A stretch of 64,000 bases of DNA. It comes from Flavobacterium psychrophilum (GTDB lineage Bacteria; Bacteroidota; Bacteroidia; Flavobacteriales; Flavobacteriaceae). The position numbers were made by a program, and so were the translations under genes. Below, piece by piece: positions 35,115-43,584 of the stretch (position 1 is its first letter; every line of letters begins with the position of its first letter). Under the pieces are notes generated by a model, which saw only the letters and a list, made by a program, of their open reading frames with translations, did not search any database and was not told where the DNA came from. Location: contig CAMCFT010000011.1 of the NCBI GenBank assembly GCA_945874225.1, positions 39,425 through 103,424 on the forward strand. The letters are read 5' to 3'.

Positions 35115-35180
35115 TGGTTAATATGTTTTAGTTTAATCGTTCTGGTATTATGCCGCTGTATTTTTCATTTAGGTCAATTT

Positions 35181-36482
35181 TTATTGATCTAATTTGAAAT
35201 AACTAGCGGTATGACATCGTATTTCGAGAATATCGTTGAAGTTAGTAGTGTATCTGGGCGAGAGGTGATTCTGGTTCATATTCCAAGTTAGATTTAAATT
35301 TTGGGTGGCCAATTTTACTTTTTTGTCGCCAATCTTGGTGTTCAATTTATCCATAACTTGCATCAAAGCCAAATGTTTTGGATTTTCTTCGTCGAATAAT
35401 TGAAATTGTTTTTTGTTTTCGTCAATCAATTCGGTTACGATAACGCCTGCTTTTTTGAACTTTATATTTTCGTTTCCCTGGTACAATTTTTTCAGTATGT
35501 CGATGGCTGTGTTCGAAATAGTCAGCGTCGAATTTGTGGCAAACGGCAAGGTAATTGCCATGTTGAAATAATATTTTGATGTTTTGATGGTGTGTCTGTC
35601 AATGACTAACATCACAATAATCGTATGGCAACAAGATTTTTGCTTTCGCAATTTCTCTGCACAAACCGATGCAAAAGTTGCAACGCGTTCACGTAACAAA
35701 TCAAAATCGGCGATTTGTTTTGGAAAACTTCGGGTAACGGCAATGCTTTTCTTCTGGTCAACAACCAGTTCTAAATCTAAAACTGATTTTCCTTCCAATT
35801 CATATTTCAACCGCATTCCTATCACGCCCATTTCTTTCCTAATCCAAGCTTCGTGTTGCGGTTGAACAAAGTCATAAGCTGTGTTGATGTTGCGCAATTT
35901 TACTTTTTTGGTCGTGCGATAACCAATGCCCCAAACATCTTCAATCTTAGTCCATTTCAGTGCCTTGATGCGTTTTTCTTCAGTGTCGATTACATAAACT
36001 CCTTGGGTTCGATCTTGGAATTTCTTGGCGATTTTATTGGCCACTTTGCATAGCGCTTTGGTTTCGGCAAAGCCAACACAAACCGGAATGCCGACCCATT
36101 TTTGTATTCTAGTTTTCATTTGGATTCCATAATTATGATAATCCGGAATCGTCAAACCATCAAAATTCAGGAAAGCTTCGTCTATGCTGTAAATTTCGAG
36201 ATTTGGTGTAAACTGACCTAAAATCTTCATCACACGATTACTCAAATCGCCATAAAGAGCATAGTTTGAAGAGAAAATCTGGACGTTATTTTCTCGAATC
36301 AATTCTTTGATTTGAAATGCCGGAGCTCCCATTGGAATCCCCACAGCCTTAGCTTCGTTGCTTCTGGAAATCACGCAGCCATCGTTGTTGGATAATATCG
36401 CAACGGGTTTTCCGTTGAATTTCGGTTGAAAAACACGTTCGCAGGAAGCGTAAAAATTATTGCAATCGACTAAAGCATACAT
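35181..36482 (-). CDS. umuC: Y-family DNA polymerase UmuC
   Basis: The 433-residue translesion polymerase has the N-terminal palm motif ALVDCNNFYASCERVF (metal-binding Asp6), NNDGCVISRS, the catalytic YSIDEAFLNF (Asp-Glu) and the little-finger domain with SIAVTRSFPKQ. Its length is normal. Its start is only four bases downstream of a TAnnTTTG element. It is followed after 66 bp by umuD on the same strand. Confidence 0.94.
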   Translation of the reverse strand: MYALVDCNNFYASCERVFQPKFNGKPVAILSNNDGCVISRSNEAKAVGIPMGAPAFQIKELIRENNVQIFSSNYALYGDLSNRVMKILGQFTPNLEIYSIDEAFLNFDGLTIPDYHNYGIQMKTRIQKWVGIPVCVGFAETKALCKVANKIAKKFQDRTQGVYVIDTEEKRIKALKWTKIEDVWGIGYRTTKKVKLRNINTAYDFVQPQHEAWIRKEMGVIGMRLKYELEGKSVLDLELVVDQKKSIAVTRSFPKQIADFDLLRERVATFASVCAEKLRKQKSCCHTIIVMLVIDRHTIKTSKYYFNMAITLPFATNSTLTISNTAIDILKKLYQGNENIKFKKAGVIVTELIDENKKQFQLFDEENPKHLALMQVMDKLNTKIGDKKVKLATQNLNLTWNMNQNHLSPRYTTNFNDILEIRCHTASYFKLDQ

Positions 36483-36486
36483 CCTG

Positions 36487-36494
36487 CAAAATTA
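36487..36494 (-). promoter_or_regulatory. -7 promoter element of umuC
   Basis: The minus strand reads TAATTTTG (TAnnTTTG), only four bases before the ATG. Transcription from it would start at or next to the start codon, giving a leaderless or nearly leaderless mRNA. Confidence 0.5.
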
Positions 36495-36691
36495 CTGAAT
36501 AGCCAATAATTGTGGTGTGGATAAAAAGTTAATTTTAGAGGATTGTTGATAAAAAAATGGGAGCTATTGGGACGCGGATAGTACGGATTGCCAAGGCAAA
36601 ACACGGATAAATACGGATTTTTTAAAATAATATAAAAATTGAAAACCCGTTTTAGCAGCGTAGTATCTGTATCATCTGCGTCTCAATTCGT

Positions 36692-37408
36692 TTAATCACA
36701 GCCATTAATGTCACAACTGTTTTCGGTTGTAGAGTTTAGCAAAGTCACTTTCGAATAAAATTGTCCTTCCTGCCACACTTTTTCCAAAGTTTGTAAAAAA
36801 GCAGTTGCCGGTTGTGCGCCAGAAATAGCATATTTATTGTCGAAAACAAAAAAAGGAACACCTTGGACACCTATGGCATTTGCCTCTTGAATGTCCTGTT
36901 TCACTTCAATACTATTTAGGTCGGAATGCAAAACTTTGGCAACAGCCTCGACATCAAGTCCTACGGCAATTCCCAATTCGCTCAATGTATTCAAATTATT
37001 CAAATCTTTGCCATCCGTTAAATAGGATTTAAAGAGTAATTCTTCTAATTCGTTAGCTAAATGGTGCTTTTTGGCCAAATGCAACAATCGGTGTGCGTTG
37101 TGGGAATTTGCCAAAACCGCTTTTTCGAAATGAAAATTCAGTCCCGCTGTTTTTGCATTTTCGGTCATATTGTTGACCATAGTTTGAGCCCAATCTTTGT
37201 CTTTTCGGTACTTTTCTGCCAAGTGTTCGATTACATTATCTTCAGGAGAAGGAATGAAACCAGCGTCTAATTGAAAACTTTTCCATTCGATTTCAACAAC
37301 TTCTTTGTGTTCAAAAAGAGTTAAAGCTTCTTCGATTCTTCTTTTTCCTATATAACAAAACGGACACATAATATCCGACCATATTTGTACTTTCAATTTC
37401 TTTTCCAT
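36692..37408 (-). CDS. DsbA-family oxidoreductase (FrnE type)
   Basis: A 238-residue thioredoxin-fold protein with an inserted helical domain. The active site is CPFC in WSDIMCPFCYIGKRR (about residues 15-18) and the cis-Pro loop is GVQGVPFFVFDNKYAISGAQ. No signal peptide, so it is cytoplasmic, as FrnE-type proteins are. Two extra cysteines lie at the C-terminus (ENSCDINGCD). The family reduces or isomerises disulfides or acts in polyketide-type chemistry; the substrate is unknown. Confidence 0.88.
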   Translation of the reverse strand: MEKKLKVQIWSDIMCPFCYIGKRRIEEALTLFEHKEVVEIEWKSFQLDAGFIPSPEDNVIEHLAEKYRKDKDWAQTMVNNMTENAKTAGLNFHFEKAVLANSHNAHRLLHLAKKHHLANELEELLFKSYLTDGKDLNNLNTLSELGIAVGLDVEAVAKVLHSDLNSIEVKQDIQEANAIGVQGVPFFVFDNKYAISGAQPATAFLQTLEKVWQEGQFYSKVTLLNSTTENSCDINGCD

Positions 37409-37450
37409 TTTGTGATTCCTTTATTGGCGTTGCCAATTGATTTTGTGTTG

Positions 37451-37458
37451 CAAAAATA
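37451..37458 (-). promoter_or_regulatory. -7 promoter element of the DsbA-like gene
   Basis: The minus strand reads TATTTTTG (TAnnTTTG), 42 bp before the start codon. The rest of the gap 37409-37801 is AT-rich and shows nothing else recognisable. Confidence 0.45.
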
Positions 37459-37801
37459 ATCAATTCGGTTTTTAGCTGTTTTTAATTTAGGTTTTTATTG
37501 GGAATCGTTTTAGACTGAGAGAAATTTTGCGGAGTGGAATCATAAAAAAAGAGACAAAGCTCAATTAGGTTTCTGTTAAAGAACACCCAAATTTTAGCTT
37601 TTATGAAAATTATTTTTTTTATTTTCAAAAATATTAAATAATTGATATTTAGTATTTTAAAAGCTTATAATTTGCCAATAGTTAAAAACACGAAACTTCG
37701 TTTCTAATCTTTGGCACGCTACTTGGATATCCCTAATCAAATAAGTAAAAAAGCGAAAGCCGAAAAGCTCACGAGTAGGCAAAACCCAAATTATATTGAT
37801 T

Positions 37802-38452
37802 ATGAAAAAAATTACTCTTTTAGTAGCTAGCATCTTCCTTATTGGAAGTGGTGTAGCAAATGCAACAGAAAGAAATAATAAAAAATCTCCTGTTGATTTT
37901 AGAAATGCCGATCCAATTGTATTCACGGAAAGAGGCGTTGAGTTTTATATATTTCCTGACGGACAATTTGATTTCAATACGCGTCCTTCAAATGGTGATA
38001 TGTATTATAAATCAGGAAGAAGGAATGGTCCAAATAAAACGTATGGATCTCCTGCGAATGGTCAAAACAGAAATTACGGCGTAAAAGTAGAACACGATTA
38101 TACGGGTAAAGTTAGACGTATTGGGAATGTGTTTATAAACTATGATGCAAATGACAGAATTAAACGAGTTGGTTCTGTTTACATGACGTACAACCGTTAT
38201 GCTTTGTCACAAGTAGGAGGTTTGCAAATTATCTATAACCGTCGTGGTCAAATTGTTGACATTTTTGGAGCCGTAAAAGGAGGAAGAGAATATCAATACA
38301 GTCAAAATAATAATAATGACAACAATCATGATTATGGGAACAACCAAAACTCGAATGATCAAGATTACAACTACTATAAAACCAGAGGTACAAAAGCCCA
38401 AAATGAAGATGGTAAAGTAGAAGGAAGGTTAGATATCAGAATAAATAATTAG
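37802..38452 (+). CDS. Exported protein of unknown function, Asn-rich C-terminus
   Basis: The 216-residue protein starts with the signal peptide MKKITLLVASIFLIGSGVANA, and the mature part begins TERNNKK. A TTG two codons upstream is less likely as start. The middle contains three similar strands (GKVRRIGNVFINYDAND, IKRVGSVYMTYNR, GGLQIIYNRRGQIVDIFG) that look like short beta repeats. Residues about 160-190 are very rich in Asn, Asp and Tyr. No family recognised. It is probably periplasmic or surface exposed. A terminator follows 27 bp after the stop codon. Confidence 0.72.
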   Translation: MKKITLLVASIFLIGSGVANATERNNKKSPVDFRNADPIVFTERGVEFYIFPDGQFDFNTRPSNGDMYYKSGRRNGPNKTYGSPANGQNRNYGVKVEHDYTGKVRRIGNVFINYDANDRIKRVGSVYMTYNRYALSQVGGLQIIYNRRGQIVDIFGAVKGGREYQYSQNNNNDNNHDYGNNQNSNDQDYNYYKTRGTKAQNEDGKVEGRLDIRINN

Positions 38453-38479
38453 ATTGGTTAAAAGGGTTGGTTAAAAAGT

Positions 38480-38511
38480 TCCCGTTGGTATTCGTGTCAG
38501 CGGGATTTTTG
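38480..38511 (+). terminator. Terminator of the exported-protein gene
   Basis: TCCCGTTG (38480-38487) pairs with CAGCGGGA (38498-38505, one G-T) around a 10-base loop, followed by ATTTTTG. It overlaps the end of the SGNH-gene relic. Confidence 0.6.
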
Positions 38512-38650
38512 TTGCTTTGTTTCGAAAAATCGTTCTATAACTAATGATGTAAACATTCGCGCGCCAGTATCATTCATATGTCCTCAGGAAGAAAAGTATT
38601 GGTCACCTTGCACAACGCTTTCCAGATTGTGAATTTCGGGGTAGATTTTA
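38497..38650 (-). pseudogene. Relic of the 3' end of the SGNH-protein gene
   Basis: Positions 38523-38650 match 39821-39948, the last part of the intact SGNH gene, at 118 of 128 bases. Read in the same frame the relic encodes KIYPEIHNLESVVQGDQYF, then a TGA where the intact gene has TGC (Cys), then GHMNDTGARMFTSLVIERFFETK and a few unrelated residues to a second stop. There is no 5' part. It lies on the far side of the mobile-mystery cassette from the intact gene, so the cassette is flanked by direct repeats. Confidence 0.85.
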
Positions 38651-38673
38651 AATTTTTCTATTAGTGTAATTTA

Positions 38674-38758
38674 TTTTAAGGCTATACCCTTAAAATAAAT
38701 TTGTTTTTTCAGGTTATAACCTTATATTTGTTTTTAATTTTAAGGCTATACCCTTATG
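38674..38758 (+). promoter_or_regulatory. Promoter and triple operator of the mobile-mystery A/B cassette
   Basis: Operator 1 (38674-38695) is TTTTAAGG-CTATAC-CCTTAAAA with perfect 8-bp arms. Operator 2 (38711-38722) is the palindrome AGGTTATAACCT. Operator 3 (38738-38756) repeats TTTTAAGGCTATACCCTTA and runs into the ATG. The -7 element TATATTTG (38723-38730) lies between operators 2 and 3, so a protein bound at these sites would shut the promoter. The HTH protein encoded next is the likely ligand. Confidence 0.75.
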
Positions 38759-39220
38759 AAAAATACTAAACAACAACTTTTAATAGAACAAACCGAGCGA
38801 AAATTGGAGCCTTTCCGTTCGCTTGAAGCCATTGTTATTCCTCAAAATGGATGGATACACACCATACGAAAATCATTGAAAATGTCGCTGCGACAATTGG
38901 GGATTAGATTGTCAATGACCGCACAAAGCGTCAAAGAAATGGAAGAACGGGAGGCCAACGGTTCCATTTCGATTAAATCACTTAATGAAGCTGCAAGAGT
39001 ATTAGATATGAAATTGGTTTACGGTTTTGTTTCCAAGCACGAAAGTCTAGACAAAATGATTGAAAAAAGAGCACAGGAAATTGCCAGAGAAATTGTGTTA
39101 CGCACTAATAATTCAATGATATTGGAAGACCAGCAAAACTCTGCAGATAGAATTAAAAAAGCCATTGAGCAAAAGACAACCGAAATCAAAACGGAAATGC
39201 CAAAATATTTATGGGATTAG
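38756..39220 (+). CDS. Mobile mystery protein A (HTH protein)
   Basis: A 154-residue protein. Residues about 35-80 form an Xre-type helix-turn-helix (WIHTIRKSLKMSLRQLGIRLSMTAQSVKEMEEREA). The helical C-terminus is charged (KMIEKRAQEIAREIVLR). The length, sequence and immediate pairing with a Fic protein match the 'mobile mystery protein A' family, known to occur with protein B in mobile or plasmid contexts. It probably represses the cassette and neutralises the Fic partner. It overlaps gene B by 10 bases. Confidence 0.85.
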   Translation: MKNTKQQLLIEQTERKLEPFRSLEAIVIPQNGWIHTIRKSLKMSLRQLGIRLSMTAQSVKEMEEREANGSISIKSLNEAARVLDMKLVYGFVSKHESLDKMIEKRAQEIAREIVLRTNNSMILEDQQNSADRIKKAIEQKTTEIKTEMPKYLWD

Positions 39221-39807
39221 ATTTAGTTTATATTAATGGACAAACCCCATTAGATGAAGAAGAAAAGGAGGGATTGCGAATCACTACGATTTCCACTCGT
39301 GAAGAATTGGATGAGTTTGAGCAATATAACATTGAAAAAGCTATTCAATGGGTTTATTCTCGAAAATTGAATAAAGAACAACTACTGTCCGAAAAATTTA
39401 TAAAAGAATTGCATAAAAAAATGTATGGTGAAGTGTGGCGTTGGGCTGGAAAGTTTCGAACATCAGAAAAAAATTTAGGAGTTGCGAGTTGTAAAATTAC
39501 TATAGAACTCAAAATCTTAATGGATGACTGCTTGTTTTGGATAGAAAACAACACCTTTGAATCGGTTGAGATTGCTGTGCGTTTCAAACATAAATTGGTT
39601 AGTATTCATTGCTTCGCAAATGGCAATGGAAGACATTCCAGATTAATGGCAGACTTGATTATGGAAAAAGTTTTTGGAAAAACTATTTTTAGTTGGGGAG
39701 GAAATAATTTGGTTAAACAAACTGATACGAGAAATTCCTATATCAAAGCAGTTAAATTGGCAGACAAGAATGAATTGCAACCACTAATTGAATTTGCTCA
39801 ATCATAG
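39211..39807 (+). CDS. Mobile mystery protein B (Fic-domain protein)
   Basis: A 198-residue Fic protein. The conserved N-terminus is INGQTPLDEEEKEGL, then the Fic core MYGEVWRWAGKFRTSEKNLG (71-90) and the active site HCFANGNGR (His133 to Arg141), i.e. HxFxxGNGR with all catalytic residues. Fic proteins transfer AMP or another nucleotide group to Ser, Thr or Tyr of target proteins, and several are toxins held in check by a partner. The 10-base overlap with gene A and their shared operator make an A/B toxin-antitoxin-like unit. It ends two bases before the convergent SGNH gene. Confidence 0.87.
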   Translation: MGLDLVYINGQTPLDEEEKEGLRITTISTREELDEFEQYNIEKAIQWVYSRKLNKEQLLSEKFIKELHKKMYGEVWRWAGKFRTSEKNLGVASCKITIELKILMDDCLFWIENNTFESVEIAVRFKHKLVSIHCFANGNGRHSRLMADLIMEKVFGKTIFSWGGNNLVKQTDTRNSYIKAVKLADKNELQPLIEFAQS

Positions 39808-39809
39808 CT

Positions 39810-40688
39810 TTATTTATTCTCAAAAAATCGTTCTATAACTATTGATGTAAACATTCGCGCACCAGTATCATTCATATGTCCGCAGGAAGAAAAGTATTGG
39901 TCACCTTGCACCACATTTTCTAGATTATGAATTTCGGGATAGATTTTATTTGCTTTTTCAAAATAATCTAACCCTTTCACATTAGTACACATTGGCGTCA
40001 TTATAGCGATTAGATTGTAATTATTTTGCTTGCATATTTGCTTGATTTCCTCGTAATATTTATTGCGAATGGGTTTCAAAGCCGTTAAATCATTCTTCAT
40101 GTTTCCGGGTTTATGACCCAAAGGATGATACCCCAAATGATCCAAAATATTTGTTGGTTTGTCCGTCGCGGTATTGTACATTTCACGGAAACCAATGAGG
40201 GCGTCAAAATCTACATAACGGTAAAAAGGGATGTAATACAATTCATTAAAATTCTCCATTTTCGAAAAATGTTCCTTGATTACTTCGGAATGATGGATGT
40301 ACGGCAGGAATTTTGCAGCGATAGCGTCGGATTCTTTTTCGTTGCAGAGACCCAAATCAGCTTCCAGAATCACGGTTTTGATTTTATAGTTGCGTTCTGC
40401 CATCAATTTTAGCATTAGGGAAGCTTCGAATAAATGCGCACCGCTCATTCCGTAATTGAAAGTTTTCAGTCCTTTCTTTTCAAACAATTCGGGTACAAAA
40501 TGGTTGTTTGCTCTCGATGAACCTAAGATTATAACATCATAATTTCTGGCTTTAGAATTGAAGACATTTTCTACTTTCCCACGATTGGAAGAATGCAAAT
40601 ACACGATGGTATAAGCCCAATCCAGCACTACTAAAAGTACTAGCATCGTGAATAGAATTTTGACAACTAATGTTATAAATTTCGTCAT
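39810..40688 (-). CDS. SGNH-hydrolase-like periplasmic protein partner of MBOAT
   Basis: The 292-residue protein has one N-terminal membrane anchor (ILFTMLVLLVVLDWAYTIVYL) and a periplasmic domain. VIILGSSRANNHFVPELF provides the GDS-like Ser, and SCGHMNDTGARMF near the end provides the catalytic Asp/His region. With the MBOAT protein encoded immediately upstream (one-base overlap, TAATG) it forms an O-acetylation pair of the AlgI-AlgJ/X or DltB-DltD kind, acetylating a surface polysaccharide. Its last 43 codons are duplicated as a relic beyond the Fic cassette. Confidence 0.8.
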   Translation of the reverse strand: MTKFITLVVKILFTMLVLLVVLDWAYTIVYLHSSNRGKVENVFNSKARNYDVIILGSSRANNHFVPELFEKKGLKTFNYGMSGAHLFEASLMLKLMAERNYKIKTVILEADLGLCNEKESDAIAAKFLPYIHHSEVIKEHFSKMENFNELYYIPFYRYVDFDALIGFREMYNTATDKPTNILDHLGYHPLGHKPGNMKNDLTALKPIRNKYYEEIKQICKQNNYNLIAIMTPMCTNVKGLDYFEKANKIYPEIHNLENVVQGDQYFSSCGHMNDTGARMFTSIVIERFFENK

Positions 40689-42121
40689 TAGAATTGAAAA
40701 TAAATGAATTCTTTATAGTCGGCATATGTTCCCAAAGCAATAATTGCTATGAGACACAAAGTCATTTTTATCCAACTGTATTTTCCTGAAATTGGTTCAA
40801 TTTTGAATCGGCTGTTCCATTCGACCAAGACAAAAGCAAGAACCAACATCAGCATTTCGTAACTGTACCGTTCGTTTTGCAAGAATTGTGATGTGAAAGT
40901 TCGGTTGGTGAAAATTTGCCCGATGTAATCAAATGCGATATTGATGGATTTTGCCCTGAAAAATATCCAAGCCACACACGATAAGGTAAAAGTGGCCAGA
41001 ATGCTGAAAAACACTTTTATGGAATTGAAATCCCAATGCAATTCTGCCGTTTCCATATTATTTCTATTCGTACCTAATAATAATGATGGTAAAAAATATA
41101 GGGCGTTGATGAATCCCCAAGCTAAGAAAGTCCAATTGGCTCCGTGCCAAAAACCGCTCACGACAAATATAATGAATACGTTGCGGACTTGTTTCCATTT
41201 GCTACCACGGCTTCCGCCAAGAGGAATGTACAAATAATCCCGAAACCAAGAGGATAACGAAATATGCCAACGTCGCCAAAACTCGGCAATATCTCTGGAA
41301 AAATAGGGGTAATTGAAGTTTCTGAGCAAGTCCAATCCAAACAATTTGGACATACCCAAAGCCATATCAGAATATCCTGAAAAGTCGCCATAAATTTGAA
41401 ACGCAAAATAAACTGCACCTAAAATCAACGACAAGGAATTCATTGAAGTGTAATTGTCAAAAATAGCATTGGCATAAGTCGCACAAGTATCGGCGATAAC
41501 GACTTTTTTGACCAATCCCCAAATAATTTGGTAAACGCCTTCTTTGGCTTTTTCGAAATCGAAGCTTCTTTTTAGTTTTACTTGTGGTAATAAATGGGTA
41601 GCTCTTTCGATTGGCCCAGCAACCAAAAGCGGAAAATAACTCACGAACAAAGCATAATCCACCACGTTTTTCTCGGAATGTATTCTTTTGTAATAAATGT
41701 CAATTACATACGACAAACCATGAAAAGTATAGAAAGAAATTCCAACTGGAAGAATCACGTCCAACAAAAGCGGACTGGATTGTATGCCAATGTTATTTAA
41801 AGCTTCCGAAAAGGAAAAAGCAAAAAAGTTGTAGTATTTGAAAATTCCTAAGAATCCAAGATTTAAGATGATGCTCAACCAAAACCAAAATTTCCGAGTT
41901 TTTTCTTGTGTGCTTTTTTCAATTTGGATTCCTGTGAAATAACACAAAAGAGTTGAAAAGAGCAGTAAAAATAGGAAGCGCCAATCCCAACAAGAATAAA
42001 AATAATAACTCACCACAACGAGAAATGCGTTTTGTGAACTTTTAGTTTTACTAAAAACAAACCAATACAGTAAAAAAACTATTGGCAGAAAAATAGCAAA
42101 TATTAGGGAGTTAAAAAACAT
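40688..42121 (-). CDS. MBOAT family O-acyltransferase (AlgI/PatA-like)
   Basis: A 477-residue inner-membrane enzyme with about 12 helices. Signature segments are GISFYTFHGLSYVIDIYYKR, FVSYFPLLVAGPIERA, QIYGDFSGYSDMALG, FWRRWHISLSSWFRDYLYIPLGGSR and the catalytic-His segment SGFWHGANWTFLAWG. MBOAT proteins of this type move acetyl groups across the membrane for O-acetylation of exopolysaccharide or peptidoglycan. It is translationally coupled to the SGNH partner. No glycosyltransferases are nearby, so the acceptor is unknown. Confidence 0.93.
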   Translation of the reverse strand: MFFNSLIFAIFLPIVFLLYWFVFSKTKSSQNAFLVVVSYYFYSCWDWRFLFLLLFSTLLCYFTGIQIEKSTQEKTRKFWFWLSIILNLGFLGIFKYYNFFAFSFSEALNNIGIQSSPLLLDVILPVGISFYTFHGLSYVIDIYYKRIHSEKNVVDYALFVSYFPLLVAGPIERATHLLPQVKLKRSFDFEKAKEGVYQIIWGLVKKVVIADTCATYANAIFDNYTSMNSLSLILGAVYFAFQIYGDFSGYSDMALGMSKLFGLDLLRNFNYPYFSRDIAEFWRRWHISLSSWFRDYLYIPLGGSRGSKWKQVRNVFIIFVVSGFWHGANWTFLAWGFINALYFLPSLLLGTNRNNMETAELHWDFNSIKVFFSILATFTLSCVAWIFFRAKSINIAFDYIGQIFTNRTFTSQFLQNERYSYEMLMLVLAFVLVEWNSRFKIEPISGKYSWIKMTLCLIAIIALGTYADYKEFIYFQF

Positions 42122-42146
42122 ATTTTACTTGTATAATGAAGACAAA

Positions 42147-42174
42147 AACCATCCCGCATTTGGGCGGGATGGTT
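42147..42174 (-). terminator. Terminator of the nuo operon
   Basis: AACCATCCCGC (42147-42157) and its perfect complement (42164-42174) form an 11-bp stem. On the minus strand the hairpin is followed by TTTTTG. It lies between nuoN and the MBOAT gene. Confidence 0.8.
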
Positions 42175-42201
42175 CTTTATAATTTATTTTTACATTTAGA
42201 A

Positions 42202-43572
42202 TTATCCCAATAAATCCAAGACCACAGAAGGAAACAATCCTAAAACGATATTCAAAAGAATGGCAACAACGCCTACTGCATAAAATACAAATGGTGTTTT
42301 CTGTACTTCTTCATTCGGCTCTTTGTTATACATTGCCAAAACGAGTTTGAAATAATATCCCACACTTATGATAGAGTTGATAACCGCTGCGATAACCACT
42401 ACTAAATAACCTGCTTGAATGGTTTGATTGAACAAAACGAATTTGGCAAAAAACCCTGCAAAGATTGGAATTCCAGCCATCGAAAGTAAAGCTGCCGTAA
42501 GAACTGCCGCCATTAATGGATTATTTTTTCCCAATCCGTTGAAGTTTGCAATATCTTCGTTGTCCTTGTTTTTACAAACGTATAAAATCACGGCGAAAGC
42601 AGCAATTCCAGCCAAAGAATAGGCTGAAGCATAATACAATAAATTTCCAGCAGAATTGCTGATACTCAACAAAGTCATCAACATAAAACCAGCGTGTGAA
42701 ATCCCAGAGAAAGCCAACATACGTTTCACGTTAGTTTGTCTCAATGCCATAATGTTACCAACGGTCATCGAAGCAATTGAAATTACAATAATGATATTGA
42801 TAAACGCATCAGAAATATCAGCATTCATAGCTGTTAGCAATTTGTAAAGCGTTCCAACGGCAACCACTTTTACCAAAGTACTCATTGTTGCTGTCACTAA
42901 AGCAGGAGAACCTTCGTAAACATCTGGAGCCCAAAAATGAAAAGGAACAGCAGCGACTTTAAAAAGCATTCCAATGGTAACCAATGCAATTCCTATTGGA
43001 AACCAAATTGGCAATTCGGCAGAGCGAGACCAATCGGTGATTTCGGCAACATCAAAAGTTCCCATTGCTCCATAAATCAAGCAAATTCCGAACAATATAA
43101 TCCCTGAAGCAAAGGAACCCATTAAGAAATATTTCATTCCAGCTTCGTTGCTTTTTACATTCAATCTATTGCTTGCAGCGAGTATATATAAGGAAATAGA
43201 TAAAACTTCAATTCCTAAAAAGAACATTGCCAAGTTTCCAAAAGAAACCATTGCAACTGCTCCAGCCAACATAAATATTTTGATGGCAATAAAATCGGAT
43301 ATTTTGGTTTGATGATTTTCGTAGAAATCGTGAGCCAAAGCGACCAAGAAAATGGTTAGAACAATAAACAAAGCAGAAAATGCAGATGAAAATTTGCTCA
43401 CGACAATCATATTATTGTAATAACTCGCCGGACTATTAAATTCCGTATACGTAATTCCAAGAACGGCCAATAATCCAATAATCGTTATTGGAACAATGGC
43501 TTTTCTAAAATTTAAAATTTCAAATAAAAGGCATAAAACACCTAATCCTGTTATAGCTATTAATGTATTCAT
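42202..43572 (-). CDS. nuoN: NADH-quinone oxidoreductase subunit N
   Basis: A 456-residue antiporter-like proton channel subunit of the membrane arm, with 14 predicted helices. Characteristic segments are SLYILAASNRLNVKSNEAGMKYFLMGSFASGIILFG and VAAVPFHFWAPDVYEGSPALVTATMSTLVKVVA, including the key Lys residues. It is the last gene of the operon, 12 bp after nuoM, and is followed by a terminator. Confidence 0.95.
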   Translation of the reverse strand: MNTLIAITGLGVLCLLFEILNFRKAIVPITIIGLLAVLGITYTEFNSPASYYNNMIVVSKFSSAFSALFIVLTIFLVALAHDFYENHQTKISDFIAIKIFMLAGAVAMVSFGNLAMFFLGIEVLSISLYILAASNRLNVKSNEAGMKYFLMGSFASGIILFGICLIYGAMGTFDVAEITDWSRSAELPIWFPIGIALVTIGMLFKVAAVPFHFWAPDVYEGSPALVTATMSTLVKVVAVGTLYKLLTAMNADISDAFINIIIVISIASMTVGNIMALRQTNVKRMLAFSGISHAGFMLMTLLSISNSAGNLLYYASAYSLAGIAAFAVILYVCKNKDNEDIANFNGLGKNNPLMAAVLTAALLSMAGIPIFAGFFAKFVLFNQTIQAGYLVVVIAAVINSIISVGYYFKLVLAMYNKEPNEEVQKTPFVFYAVGVVAILLNIVLGLFPSVVLDLLG

Positions 43573-43584
43573 TTTTTATTTGAC

